Of a DNA stretch of 43,796 nucleotides, positions 8,850-16,224 are shown piece by piece. The notes beneath the pieces are model-generated. The model searched no databases. It had not been told where the DNA came from and saw only the letters and a program-made list of their open reading frames with translations. The position numbers were made by a program, and so were the translations under genes. Origin of the DNA: Zeimonas sp039807785 (GTDB taxonomy: Bacteria; Pseudomonadota; Gammaproteobacteria; Burkholderiales; Burkholderiaceae_E); the NCBI GenBank assembly GCA_039807785.1, contig JBDHRX010000007.1, positions 1-43,796 of the forward strand. The letters run 5' to 3'. The stretch's first letter is position 1. Every line of letters begins with the position of its first letter.

Positions 8850-10355
8850 ATGAATCTCGCATCGCACCTGGAGCGCTGGGCAGCATCGCGACCGACGCAT
8901 CCGGCCGTGCTGTTCGAGGGCCGGCGCATCGACTACGGGGAGCTCGATGCGGCCGCGTCGCGCCTGGCTGCGGCGCTGCGCGCGCACGGCGTCGCCGCCG
9001 GCGACCAGGTGGCGCTGTTCCTGCCGAACATCCCCGAATACCTGGTCGCCTACTACGCGGCCCAGAAGCTGGGCGCGGTCACGGTGTCGATCAACGCGAT
9101 CTTCCGGACCGCCGAGGTCGAATACCTGCTCCAGGACTCGGGCGCGAAAGTGGTGTTCACCGTCGCCGAGCTGGTGCAGTTCGTGCCGCGCGAACGCTGC
9201 CCGGCGCTCGGGCAGGTCGTGGTCTGCGAGGGGGCCGCGCCGCCCGGAGCCGCGACGCTGGCCGACTGGAGCGCCGGCCGCGATCCCGCGCTGCGCGGCG
9301 TCGACCGCCCGGCCGACGCGCCGGCGTCGCTGCTGTACTCGTCGGGCACCACCGGCTTCCCCAAGGGCGTGACGCTCACGCAATCGAACGTGGCGAGCAA
9401 CGTCGCGACCGCGGCGCAATGCTCGGGCTACCGCCCCGACGACCGGCTCGCGACCTTCCTGCCGCTGTTCCACGTCTACGGCCAGAACTACATCATGAAC
9501 GCCGCGGTGCTGGCCGGCGCGACGCTGGTGCTGTTCCGCCGCTTCGTCCCCGACCAGGTGCTCGAGGCGATCCAGCGCGAGCGCGTCACGCTGTTCTTCG
9601 GCGTGCCGACGATCTTCATCGGCCTGCTGTCGATGGACCTGTCGCGGTACGACCTGTCGTCGATCCGCTACGAGATGTCGGCGGCGGCCACCATGCCCGA
9701 GGAGATCTCGCGCCGCTGGACCGAGCGCTTCGGGCGCCGCGTCTACGAAGGCTACGGGCTCACCGAATGCTCGCCGTTCGCCTGCTACAACGACCTGGTC
9801 GAGCACCGCTTCGGGTCGGTCGGGCGCGCGGTCGAGGGCTTCGAACTGGCGATCTTCGACGAGAACGACCGCGAGCTGCCGCGCGGCCAGTGGGGCGAGA
9901 TCGTGATCCGCGGCCCCGGCGTGATGCAGGGCTACTGGAACCGTCCCGAGGACACCGCCCTGGCGCTGCGCGGCGGCTGGCTGCATTCGGGCGACATCGG
10001 CCGCATGGACGACGACGGCTACGTGTACATCGTCGACCGGGTGAAGGACATGATCAACCTGTCCGGCTTCAAGGTGTGGCCGGCCGAGGTCGAGCAGTAC
10101 CTGTACAAGCTGCCGCAGGTGCAGGAGGTGGCGGTGTACGGCGTGCCGCACCCGGAGAAGGGCGAGCAGGTGGTGGCGGCGGTGGTGCCGAAGGCGGGCC
10201 AGGCGCTGACCGCCGACGAGGTCGTCGACTACTGCCGCGCCAACATTGCCGCCTACAAGGTGCCGGCGCGCGTCGACATCGTGAGCGAGCTGCCCAAGAG
10301 CCCCACAGGGAAAATCCTGAAGCGCGTGCTGCGCGACCAGGCCGCCAAGGCATGA
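8850..10355 (+). CDS. AMP-dependent acyl-CoA synthetase / ligase
   Basis: 501-residue adenylate-forming enzyme (ANL superfamily) that activates a carboxylic acid to its acyl-AMP and then its CoA thioester. The P-loop motif is LLYSSGTTGFPKGVTLT, the A5 motif YEGYGLTECSPFA, and the hinge/A8 region HSGDIGRMDDDGYVYIVDRVKDMI. The C-terminal catalytic lysine motif is PKSPTGKILKRVLR. The start at ATG 8850 is preceded by GGGAGGG (SD). It would be annotated as a long-chain fatty-acid CoA ligase, but the domain alone does not fix chain length. The divergent MarR gene and the hydrophobic-acid ABC importer downstream suggest uptake and activation of an exogenous aromatic or branched acid. Confidence 0.9.
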   Translation: MNLASHLERWAASRPTHPAVLFEGRRIDYGELDAAASRLAAALRAHGVAAGDQVALFLPNIPEYLVAYYAAQKLGAVTVSINAIFRTAEVEYLLQDSGAKVVFTVAELVQFVPRERCPALGQVVVCEGAAPPGAATLADWSAGRDPALRGVDRPADAPASLLYSSGTTGFPKGVTLTQSNVASNVATAAQCSGYRPDDRLATFLPLFHVYGQNYIMNAAVLAGATLVLFRRFVPDQVLEAIQRERVTLFFGVPTIFIGLLSMDLSRYDLSSIRYEMSAAATMPEEISRRWTERFGRRVYEGYGLTECSPFACYNDLVEHRFGSVGRAVEGFELAIFDENDRELPRGQWGEIVIRGPGVMQGYWNRPEDTALALRGGWLHSGDIGRMDDDGYVYIVDRVKDMINLSGFKVWPAEVEQYLYKLPQVQEVAVYGVPHPEKGEQVVAAVVPKAGQALTADEVVDYCRANIAAYKVPARVDIVSELPKSPTGKILKRVLRDQAAKA

Positions 10356-10360
10356 TAGCC

Positions 10361-10374
10361 TGAACGACTGTTCA
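10361..10374. promoter_or_regulatory. Inverted repeat upstream of the binding-protein gene
   Basis: TGAAC-GACT-GTTCA: 5-bp perfect arms with a 4-bp spacer, six bases after the ligase stop and about 90 bp before the binding-protein ATG. It is followed by AT-rich TTCAATTATTCAG in an otherwise GC-rich gap. The shape resembles TetR-family operators. No confident -35/-10 pair was found. Confidence 0.35.
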
Positions 10375-10465
10375 ATTATTCAGCGACCGCCCCGGCGGAA
10401 CGGCAAATACCCGCGGCAGCGCCCCGGAACGGCCTGCCGCATCCATCCAGACCAGGAGGAGACCC

Positions 10466-11713
10466 ATGAGCAAGATCACCCGTCGCGACTTCAACCGGAT
10501 CGCGGCCACTTCCGCGGTCGTCGGGGGCGGCACGCTGGCCGCCCCGGCGCTCGTGCGCGCGCAGCCGAAGAAGCTGAAAGTGGGGGTGCTGCTGCCGCGC
10601 TCGGGAACGCTCGCGTTCATCGGGCAGTCGTGCCAGCGCGGCGCCGACATCGCGCCGGCGCTGCTCTCCGAGATGTACGGCGTCGACATCGAGCTGATGA
10701 ACGCCGACATCGAGTCGAACGTCGACGTCGCGCGCTCGCGCGCCGAGAAGCTCATCAACGAGGGCGCGCAGGTGCTGATGGGGGCCTTCGATTCCGGTCC
10801 CACCGCCGCGATCGCCCAGGTGGCCGAGCAGCGCAAGGTGCCGCTCGTGGTGAACATCGCCGCGGCGCCGCAGATCACCGAGCAGGGCTACAAGTACACG
10901 TTCCGCAACTTCCCCAGCGCGGGCGACCTGATCCGCAACGGCCTGGGGCTCACGCGCGACCTGTTCCAGGCGACCAGCAGCGCGCCGCGCACCGCGGTGT
11001 TCATGCACGTGAACGACACCTTCGGCATGTCGATGGCCAACGGCATCAAGGCGGTCCTGCCCAGGCTCGACTACCTGCCGTTCAAGGTCGTCGACACGAT
11101 CTCCTACGACCGCGAGGCGCGCGACCTGTCGGTCGAGGTCGCCAAGGCCAAGGCCACCAACGCCGACTTCATCCTGCTGGTGAGCCGCCTGAACGACGCG
11201 ATCCTGCTGGTGCGCGAACTGGTGAAGCAGCGCTGGTCGCCGCAGGGGATCGTCAGCCCGGGCTCGCCCGGCATGTACGAGGCGCAGTTCTACAAGGCAC
11301 TGGGCAACCGGTACTCGGACTACTGCCTCTCCAACGTGCCCTGGTACAACCCGAACGCGGCGCTCACCAAGCGCGTCGAGGCGCAGTTCAACAAGCAGTT
11401 CCCGCAGGAAAAGCTGATGTTCCACGCGCTGAACGTCGGCTTCACCTTCGAGGCGCTGATGGTCGCCGCGGACGCGTTCAAGCGCGCCGGCAGCACCGAC
11501 GGCACGCAACTGGCCGATGCGCTGCGCAAGACGAACATCGCCGAGCACGTGATGATCGGCGGGCCGATCACCTTCGACGCCAAGGGACAGAACACGCAGA
11601 CCGCCTCGGCCTGCATCCAGAACCGCAACGGCCAGCCGATGGTGGTGCTGCCGAAGACCGCCGCGCAGGCGGCGGCGGTGTATCCGGTGCCGGCGTGGGG
11701 GCAGCGGGGGTGA
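10466..11713 (+). CDS. ABC transporter substrate-binding protein, branched-chain amino acid / hydrophobic acid type
   Basis: 415-residue periplasmic binding protein (type 1 fold, Leu/Ile/Val-binding family) for a HAAT-type importer. The N-terminus has a twin-arginine signal (TRRDFNRIAA, hydrophobic stretch to about residue 30, cleavage after VRA), so export by Tat is likely. The mature protein begins KLKVGVLLPRSGTLAFIGQS. Strong ribosome-binding site GGAGGAG upstream of ATG 10466. Permeases and ATPases of the same importer lie at 12703-16184. However, a clear terminator directly after this gene, plus an unrelated gene, separates them, so the binding protein is probably expressed as its own unit or with the ligase. 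Confidence 0.92.
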   Translation: MSKITRRDFNRIAATSAVVGGGTLAAPALVRAQPKKLKVGVLLPRSGTLAFIGQSCQRGADIAPALLSEMYGVDIELMNADIESNVDVARSRAEKLINEGAQVLMGAFDSGPTAAIAQVAEQRKVPLVVNIAAAPQITEQGYKYTFRNFPSAGDLIRNGLGLTRDLFQATSSAPRTAVFMHVNDTFGMSMANGIKAVLPRLDYLPFKVVDTISYDREARDLSVEVAKAKATNADFILLVSRLNDAILLVRELVKQRWSPQGIVSPGSPGMYEAQFYKALGNRYSDYCLSNVPWYNPNAALTKRVEAQFNKQFPQEKLMFHALNVGFTFEALMVAADAFKRAGSTDGTQLADALRKTNIAEHVMIGGPITFDAKGQNTQTASACIQNRNGQPMVVLPKTAAQAAAVYPVPAWGQRG

Positions 11714-11723
11714 GACACGGGTC

Positions 11724-11751
11724 GGGCGCCGCCGCCGGTGCGGCGCCCTTT
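11724..11751 (+). terminator. Intrinsic terminator after the binding-protein gene
   Basis: Perfect 9-bp stem GGGCGCCGC (11724-11732) / GCGGCGCCC (11740-11748) with a 7-base loop and a short TTT, 11 bp after the stop codon. Confidence 0.75.
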
Positions 11752-11859
11752 CCGATGCCGGGAGTGTCATGTCGGAATTCTTTACGGACCCGGGGAGGAA
11801 TCGCGTCACCCTCTCGGTCGATTCTTCTTATCTGATTGATTCTAAAATGGTTTTTTGAT

Positions 11860-11876
11860 CTGGCCCGGATATTGCA
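11860..11876 (+). promoter_or_regulatory. Sigma-54 (-24/-12) promoter of the PEP-CTERM gene
   Basis: The sequence CTGGCCCGGATATTGCA matches the RpoN consensus YTGGCACGRNNNTTGCW at every defined position but one (C for A at the sixth). The invariant GG (11862-11863) and GC (11874-11875) are separated by exactly 10 bp. Transcription would start near 11887, giving a leader of about 32 nt to ATG 11919. A TAAAAT at 11843-11848 could be a sigma-70 -10 but has no good -35. Confidence 0.75.
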
Positions 11877-11918
11877 TTGCCCGTGGCGTCAAGTCTCTTC
11901 ATCCGGATTGGAAAATCG

Positions 11919-12491
11919 ATGGTCAAGAATCTGATCAGCACGAGCATCGCTACCCTCGCTCTGGCCTGGGCGGCAAGCGCGGCTGCCGTACCGGTGGCCA
12001 CGGTCGGCAGCGTGGACAATCTTCTGGGGTCGGGCTATCTCGCCAATTCGTCGGGAGCCTCCGAGCAGGCGTTCGTCAACAGCGTGCTGGGCGCGGGCTA
12101 CCTGCTGACCGGCCGGTATTCCAGCGCTGCGGGCGATTGGGAGACGGTTGCCGGCGAGACGGGTGGGTACGCCTTCTATTTCGGGGACGGCACCTGTGAC
12201 TCCGGCGCCTGTTCGACCTCGCCGGAGTACTTCCTGATCAAGCTGGGAACCGGCGGCTCGCCGAGGGGGACGGACAACTACTATCTGTTCGAGAACGTCG
12301 GGTCGACGGACTGGGCCCATGTGCTGCTTTCGCAATTCCCGGACGTCAGCAACATGAATATCGGCCGGGTCAGCCACGTCAGCGTCGGTGCCGGTGATGG
12401 TGGTAATACGGTGCCCGAGCCGGCTACCCTTGCGCTTCTTGGCGCCGCCGTCGCGGGACTTGGCTTCGCCTCGCGTCGCCGCGGGCGCTGA
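11919..12491 (+). CDS. PEP-CTERM sorting-domain protein, secreted
   Basis: 190-residue exported protein. N-terminal signal peptide: positive MVKN, hydrophobic 5-20, cleavage likely in ASAAA. The C-terminal sorting signal VPEPATLALLGAAVAGLGF is followed by SRRRGR, the classic PEP motif, membrane helix and basic tail read by exosortase. The mature part is rich in Gly, Ser, Asn and aromatics with one CDSGAC pair. Its order (VDNLLGSGYLANSSGASE... then YFLIKLG, YYLFENV, VSHVSVG) resembles extracellular PEP-CTERM proteins of other betaproteobacteria; function unknown, possibly matrix or floc. I chose the ATG at 11919 for the signal peptide. No exosortase gene is in the window. It is preceded by a sigma-54 promoter and followed by a strong terminator. 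Codon and base use are visibly less GC-rich than in the neighbours. Confidence 0.85.
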   Translation: MVKNLISTSIATLALAWAASAAAVPVATVGSVDNLLGSGYLANSSGASEQAFVNSVLGAGYLLTGRYSSAAGDWETVAGETGGYAFYFGDGTCDSGACSTSPEYFLIKLGTGGSPRGTDNYYLFENVGSTDWAHVLLSQFPDVSNMNIGRVSHVSVGAGDGGNTVPEPATLALLGAAVAGLGFASRRRGR

Positions 12492-12514
12492 GCACTCTTT
12501 CCCGCCTGGCGATC

Positions 12515-12546
12515 GAACCCCCGCCTTGAGCGGGGGTTCTTTCTTT
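12515..12546 (+). terminator. Intrinsic terminator of the PEP-CTERM gene
   Basis: Perfect 10-bp stem GAACCCCCGC (12515-12524) / GCGGGGGTTC (12530-12539), 5-base loop CTTGA, then TTTCTTT. It begins 24 bp after the stop. Confidence 0.9.
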
Positions 12547-12618
12547 GGGCGGGCGAAGTTTCGGCTATCCGTCGCGCTTCCCGAAGCCGATCGCGGAGTC
12601 TTTTGATTCATGCAAGCT

Positions 12619-12645
12619 GCCGGGGTTCCCCCGGCGTTTCTTTTT
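12619..12645 (+). terminator. Second intrinsic terminator, just upstream of the permease gene
   Basis: Stem GCCGGGG (12619-12625) / CCCCGGC (12629-12635), loop TTC, then GTTTCTTTTT. It lies 58 bp before the livH-like start, in AT-richer DNA. It may be a backup terminator or a leader attenuator. The rest of 12492-12702 shows no gene; TTGAAC at 12665 may be a -35 element, but no convincing -10 accompanies it. Confidence 0.65.
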
Positions 12646-12702
12646 GGCTATCCTCGCCTCTGCGTTGAACGCTTATTCACAATAACAATCCGGAGACGCC
12701 GT

Positions 12703-13569
12703 TTGCCCATCGAAGCGATCGCCAACATCGTCCTCAGCGGCCTGCTGACCGGCCTGGTCTACGGCCTGATGGCGCTCGGGCTGTCGGTGATCTACGGGGT
12801 GGTGCGCATCGTCAACTTCGCGCACGGCGAACTGATGACGGTGGCGATGTACGCCGCGGTGTTCGCGTTCGCGCTGGCCGGGCTCGACCCGCTGTGGATC
12901 CTGCTGCCGGTGGCGCTGGGGTTCTTCGGCATCGGCTACGTGCTGCAGCGCGGGATCATCAATCCGTTCATCGACCGGCCCGAGCACTCGCAGTTCATGC
13001 TGCTGCTGGCGCTCGCGCTGGTGCTGGTCAATGTGCTGCTGGTGGCTTTCGGGCCCGACGCGCGCAACGTGCAGGTCGACTACGCGCTCGATTCGTACGA
13101 GATCGGGCCGCTGCTGGTCGACAAGGTGCGGGTCATCTGCGCGGCCGTGGCGCTGGCGGCCTGCGGCGTGCTGTTCGGGATCTTCCGCTACACCGCCTTC
13201 GGCAAGGCGATCCGCGCCTGCGCCGACAACCTCCTCGGCGCGCAGGTGGTGGGGCTGAACGTCCGGCACCTGTACGCGCTGACTTTCGGCCTCGGCACCG
13301 CCTGCGTCGGCGTCGCGGGCTGCCTGCTCACGCTGCTGGTCGACGTGACGCCGGTCTCGGGGCCCGCGTACACGCTGCTCGCGTTCGTCATCGTGATCAT
13401 CGGCGGCCTCGGCTCGATGGTGGGCGCGCTCGCCGGCGGCGTGCTGATCGGCGTGTCCGAATCGGTCGCCGGGCTGCTGATCACCCCCTCGGCCAAGAGC
13501 ATGCTGTCGTTCGCGCTGCTGATCCTGGTGCTCGCGTTCCGGCCGCAGGGCCTGTTCAAGGCCAAGTAG
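12703..13569 (+). CDS. Branched-chain amino acid-type ABC transporter permease (LivH family)
   Basis: 288-residue polytopic inner-membrane protein, one of the two permeases of a HAAT importer. The conserved N-terminus LSGLLTGLVYGLMALGLSVIYGVVRIVNFAHGE is present, as is the C-terminal coupling region IIGGLGSMVGALAGG. I chose TTG 12703 (MPIEAIANIVLSG) because GGAG lies 7 bp upstream and homologues begin there. The open frame continues back to an ATG at 12610, but that extension runs through the terminator hairpin and has no membrane or family character. The livM-like gene starts 4 bp after its stop. Confidence 0.88.
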   Translation: MPIEAIANIVLSGLLTGLVYGLMALGLSVIYGVVRIVNFAHGELMTVAMYAAVFAFALAGLDPLWILLPVALGFFGIGYVLQRGIINPFIDRPEHSQFMLLLALALVLVNVLLVAFGPDARNVQVDYALDSYEIGPLLVDKVRVICAAVALAACGVLFGIFRYTAFGKAIRACADNLLGAQVVGLNVRHLYALTFGLGTACVGVAGCLLTLLVDVTPVSGPAYTLLAFVIVIIGGLGSMVGALAGGVLIGVSESVAGLLITPSAKSMLSFALLILVLAFRPQGLFKAK

Positions 13570-13573
13570 CCCG

Positions 13574-14569
13574 ATGGATCGCTCGCGCATCGCCCTGCTC
13601 GTCCTGCTGGCGGTCCTGCTGGTCGTGCCGCTGGCACTCGACCGCTATCTGCTGTCGGTGATGATCCTGATCCTGTACTTCGCCTTCGTCGGCCAGGCCT
13701 GGAACATCATGATGGGGTTCTGCGGCCAGCTCTCGCTCGGCCACGCGCTGTACGTGGGCCTGGGCGCGTACACGGCGGCGGCGCTCTACCAGCACTTCGG
13801 CGTGATTCCCTGGGTCGGCATGCTGGTCGCGGTGGCGATCTGCGTCGCGGCCGCGTCGGTGATCGGCTGGCTGGCGTTCCGCTTCGGCATCGGCGGCACC
13901 TATTTCGCGCTGCTCACCATCGCGTTCGCCGAGTTCACCCGCATCGGCTTCGACCATTTCGGCTGGGTCGGCGCCTCCGGCGGCTTCTTCCTGAAGGTGG
14001 TCCAGCAGGATCGCTTCGACCTGGTGAACCTGCGCGGCCATCCGCTGATGTTCTATTACCTGGCGCTGGCGCTCGCGGTCGGCGGCTTCCTGCTGTCGGC
14101 CTGGCTGCTGCGCGGCCGGCTCGGCTTCTATTTCCGCGCCATCCGCGACAACGAGGAGGCGGCGCAGGCGTCCGGCGTCGACACCTTCCGCTACAAGATG
14201 TACGCGGTGCAGATCTCGGCCGGGATGACCGCGCTCGCCGGCGTGTTCTTCGCGTTCTACTACAACAACCTGTTTCCCGAGCAGATCTTCAACATCGGCC
14301 GCTCGATCGAGATCATCCTGGCGCCGATCATCGGCGGGGTCGGGACGCTGTTCGGGCCGATCCTGGGCGCCGCGGTGCTCACCGCGCTGTCCGAGGGCAT
14401 CAACGAGCTGCTCGCGATGTCCGGCCACGAGATCCCGGGCGCCAAGCAGATCCTCTACGGCGTGGCGCTCGGCCTGTCGATCATGTTCATGCCGCACGGG
14501 ATCTGGCCGGCGATCGCCAACCGGCTGGGATTCCGGCGCCAGAGCGGAGGCGGCGATGACGCGGCCTGA
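13574..14569 (+). CDS. Branched-chain amino acid-type ABC transporter permease (LivM family)
   Basis: 331-residue second permease of the importer, with many membrane segments starting at residue 6 (IALLVLLAVLLVVPLAL). The family motif MGFCGQLSLGHALYVGLGAYT is at about residues 51-71, and the EAA-like coupling loop GVDTFRYKMYAVQISAGMTALAG follows near residue 200. The reading frame overlaps the next gene's ATG (14556) by 14 bases, so translation of the ATPase is probably coupled. Confidence 0.93.
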   Translation: MDRSRIALLVLLAVLLVVPLALDRYLLSVMILILYFAFVGQAWNIMMGFCGQLSLGHALYVGLGAYTAAALYQHFGVIPWVGMLVAVAICVAAASVIGWLAFRFGIGGTYFALLTIAFAEFTRIGFDHFGWVGASGGFFLKVVQQDRFDLVNLRGHPLMFYYLALALAVGGFLLSAWLLRGRLGFYFRAIRDNEEAAQASGVDTFRYKMYAVQISAGMTALAGVFFAFYYNNLFPEQIFNIGRSIEIILAPIIGGVGTLFGPILGAAVLTALSEGINELLAMSGHEIPGAKQILYGVALGLSIMFMPHGIWPAIANRLGFRRQSGGGDDAA

Positions 14570-15320
14570 GGCGCGCCCGGCCGCGCCGGCCGGCACTGCG
14601 CTGCTCGACGTCTCCGGCGTGTCGAAGAGCTTCCGCGGCCTCAAGGCGGTCTCGAGCGCGTCGCTGTCGGTGGCGCGCGGCGAGATCGTCGCCCTGATCG
14701 GCCCCAACGGTGCCGGGAAGACCACCCTGTTCAACCTGGTCGCGGGCGCGATGGCGCCCGACGAGGGGTCGATCCGCTTCCTCGGCGCCGACATCGCCGG
14801 CCGGCGCCCGGACCGGGTCTGCGCGGCGGGCATCGGGCGCACCTTCCAGATCGTCAAGCCGTTCGCCGACATGACGGTGCTCGAGAACGCGATGGTGGGC
14901 GGGTTCCGCGGCACCCCCGACCGCCGGCTGGCGCGCGCGCGCGCGGAGGGCGCGCTGCGCGCGCTCGACATGTGGCTGCAGCGCGATCGCCCCGCGTCGG
15001 CGCTGACGCTGCCGGATCGCAAGCGGCTCGAGGTCGCGCGCGCGCTCGCCACCGAGCCGACGCTGCTGCTGCTCGACGAGGTGATGGCCGGCCTGCGCCC
15101 GACCGAGACCGACCAGATGGTCGCGGCGTTCCGGCGCCTGAATGCCGAGCAGGGCGTGACCATCCTGCTGATCGAGCATGTGATGCGCGCCGTGATGGCG
15201 CTCGCGCAGCGCGTCTACGTGCTGCACCACGGCGAGATCATCGCGTCGGGCACGCCGCAGCAGGTGACCTCCGACCCGCGGGTGCTCGAGAGCTATCTCG
15301 GCACCGGGGCGGCGCACTGA
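14556..15320 (+). CDS. ABC transporter ATP-binding protein (LivG family)
   Basis: 254-residue ATPase of the importer. Walker A GPNGAGKTTLFN, Q-loop region IGRTFQIVKPF, Walker B LLLLDEVMAGL, H-loop LIEHVM and the LivG-type C-terminal tail (PQQVTSDPRVLESYLG) are present. The ABC signature is unusual: where LSGGQ or LSYGEQ is expected the protein has LTLPDRKRLEVARAL, keeping the helix but not the SGG. I believe related LivG proteins share this variant, so it need not be inactive. Its partner LivF has a canonical signature, which would make an asymmetric ATPase pair. Confidence 0.92.
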   Translation: MTRPEARPAAPAGTALLDVSGVSKSFRGLKAVSSASLSVARGEIVALIGPNGAGKTTLFNLVAGAMAPDEGSIRFLGADIAGRRPDRVCAAGIGRTFQIVKPFADMTVLENAMVGGFRGTPDRRLARARAEGALRALDMWLQRDRPASALTLPDRKRLEVARALATEPTLLLLDEVMAGLRPTETDQMVAAFRRLNAEQGVTILLIEHVMRAVMALAQRVYVLHHGEIIASGTPQQVTSDPRVLESYLGTGAAH

Positions 15321-15479
15321 CGTGACGCGCTCTTTCCGCTTGGTGGCGCGTTCGCGGCAGACGCCGGGCGGCTGGCTGCGGGCGCCGGAGCGGGCCGGGG
15401 GCCGGTGCCTTGGCTCGCGCTGCCCAGGCCCGCGCCGACCGCAGTACGCCAACGCGAGGAAGCAAGCCGGAGGACCCGA

Positions 15480-16184
15480 ATGCTGACGATCCGCGACCTG
15501 TCGGTGTTCTACGGCGATGCGCAGGCGCTCGACAAGGTCAGCCTGGAGGTCGGTGACGGGCAGATCGTAGCCCTGGTCGGCGCCAACGGCGCCGGCAAGA
15601 CCTCGCTGATCCGGACCGTCTCCGGCATCCTCAAGCCGCGCGGCGGATCGATCCGCTTCGACGGGCACGAGATCGGCGGGCTGGACAGCCACCGCGTCTG
15701 CGACCTCGGCGTCGGCCAGGTGGCCGAGGGGCGGCAGGTGTTCCCGTCGATGAGCGTGCTCGAGAATCTGCAGATCGGCGCGATGCTGCCGCGCGCGCGC
15801 GCACAGGCGGCAGCGACTCTGGAGCGCGTGCTGGCGATGTTTCCGCGGCTGAAGGAGCGCGCCAGCCAGCTGGCCGGCACGCTGTCGGGCGGCGAGCAGC
15901 AGATGCTCGCGATCGGGCGCTGCCTGATGGGCGCGCCGCGCCTGGTCATGTTCGACGAGCCCTCGCTCGGGCTGTCCCCGGCGCTGGTGGGCGAGGTGTT
16001 CCGCACCATTCGCGAGCTGCACGAGCAGGGCATGACGATCCTGCTGGTCGAGCAGAACGTCGCGGCGTCGCTGCAACTGGCCGATCGCGCCTACGTGCTC
16101 GAGAACGGCAGCATCGTGCTCGAGGACAGCGGCGCGGCGCTGCTCGACGATCCGCGGGTCAAGGAAGCCTACCTGGGGCTCTGA
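15480..16184 (+). CDS. ABC transporter ATP-binding protein (LivF family)
   Basis: 234-residue second ATPase of the importer: Walker A GANGAGKTSLIR, signature LSGGEQQMLAIGRCL, Walker B LVMFDEPSLGL and H-loop VEQNVAASL are all intact. ATG 15480 follows GGAGG at good spacing (MLTIRDLSVFYGDAQAL). The 159-bp gap after livG contains no second gene or clear signal; both genes are probably on one transcript. The gene is convergent with the FAD-linked dehydrogenase 40 bp downstream. Confidence 0.93.
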   Translation: MLTIRDLSVFYGDAQALDKVSLEVGDGQIVALVGANGAGKTSLIRTVSGILKPRGGSIRFDGHEIGGLDSHRVCDLGVGQVAEGRQVFPSMSVLENLQIGAMLPRARAQAAATLERVLAMFPRLKERASQLAGTLSGGEQQMLAIGRCLMGAPRLVMFDEPSLGLSPALVGEVFRTIRELHEQGMTILLVEQNVAASLQLADRAYVLENGSIVLEDSGAALLDDPRVKEAYLGL

Positions 16185-16224
16185 CGGACGGTCGCGCCCG
16201 GGCCGCCCGTCGCGCGAACCGGCC

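Noticed and set aside
12610..12702. ATG 12610 as the start of the LivH-like permease
   Set aside because: The extension would translate through a terminator hairpin and lacks family similarity; TTG 12703 has a proper GGAG and matches homologue starts.
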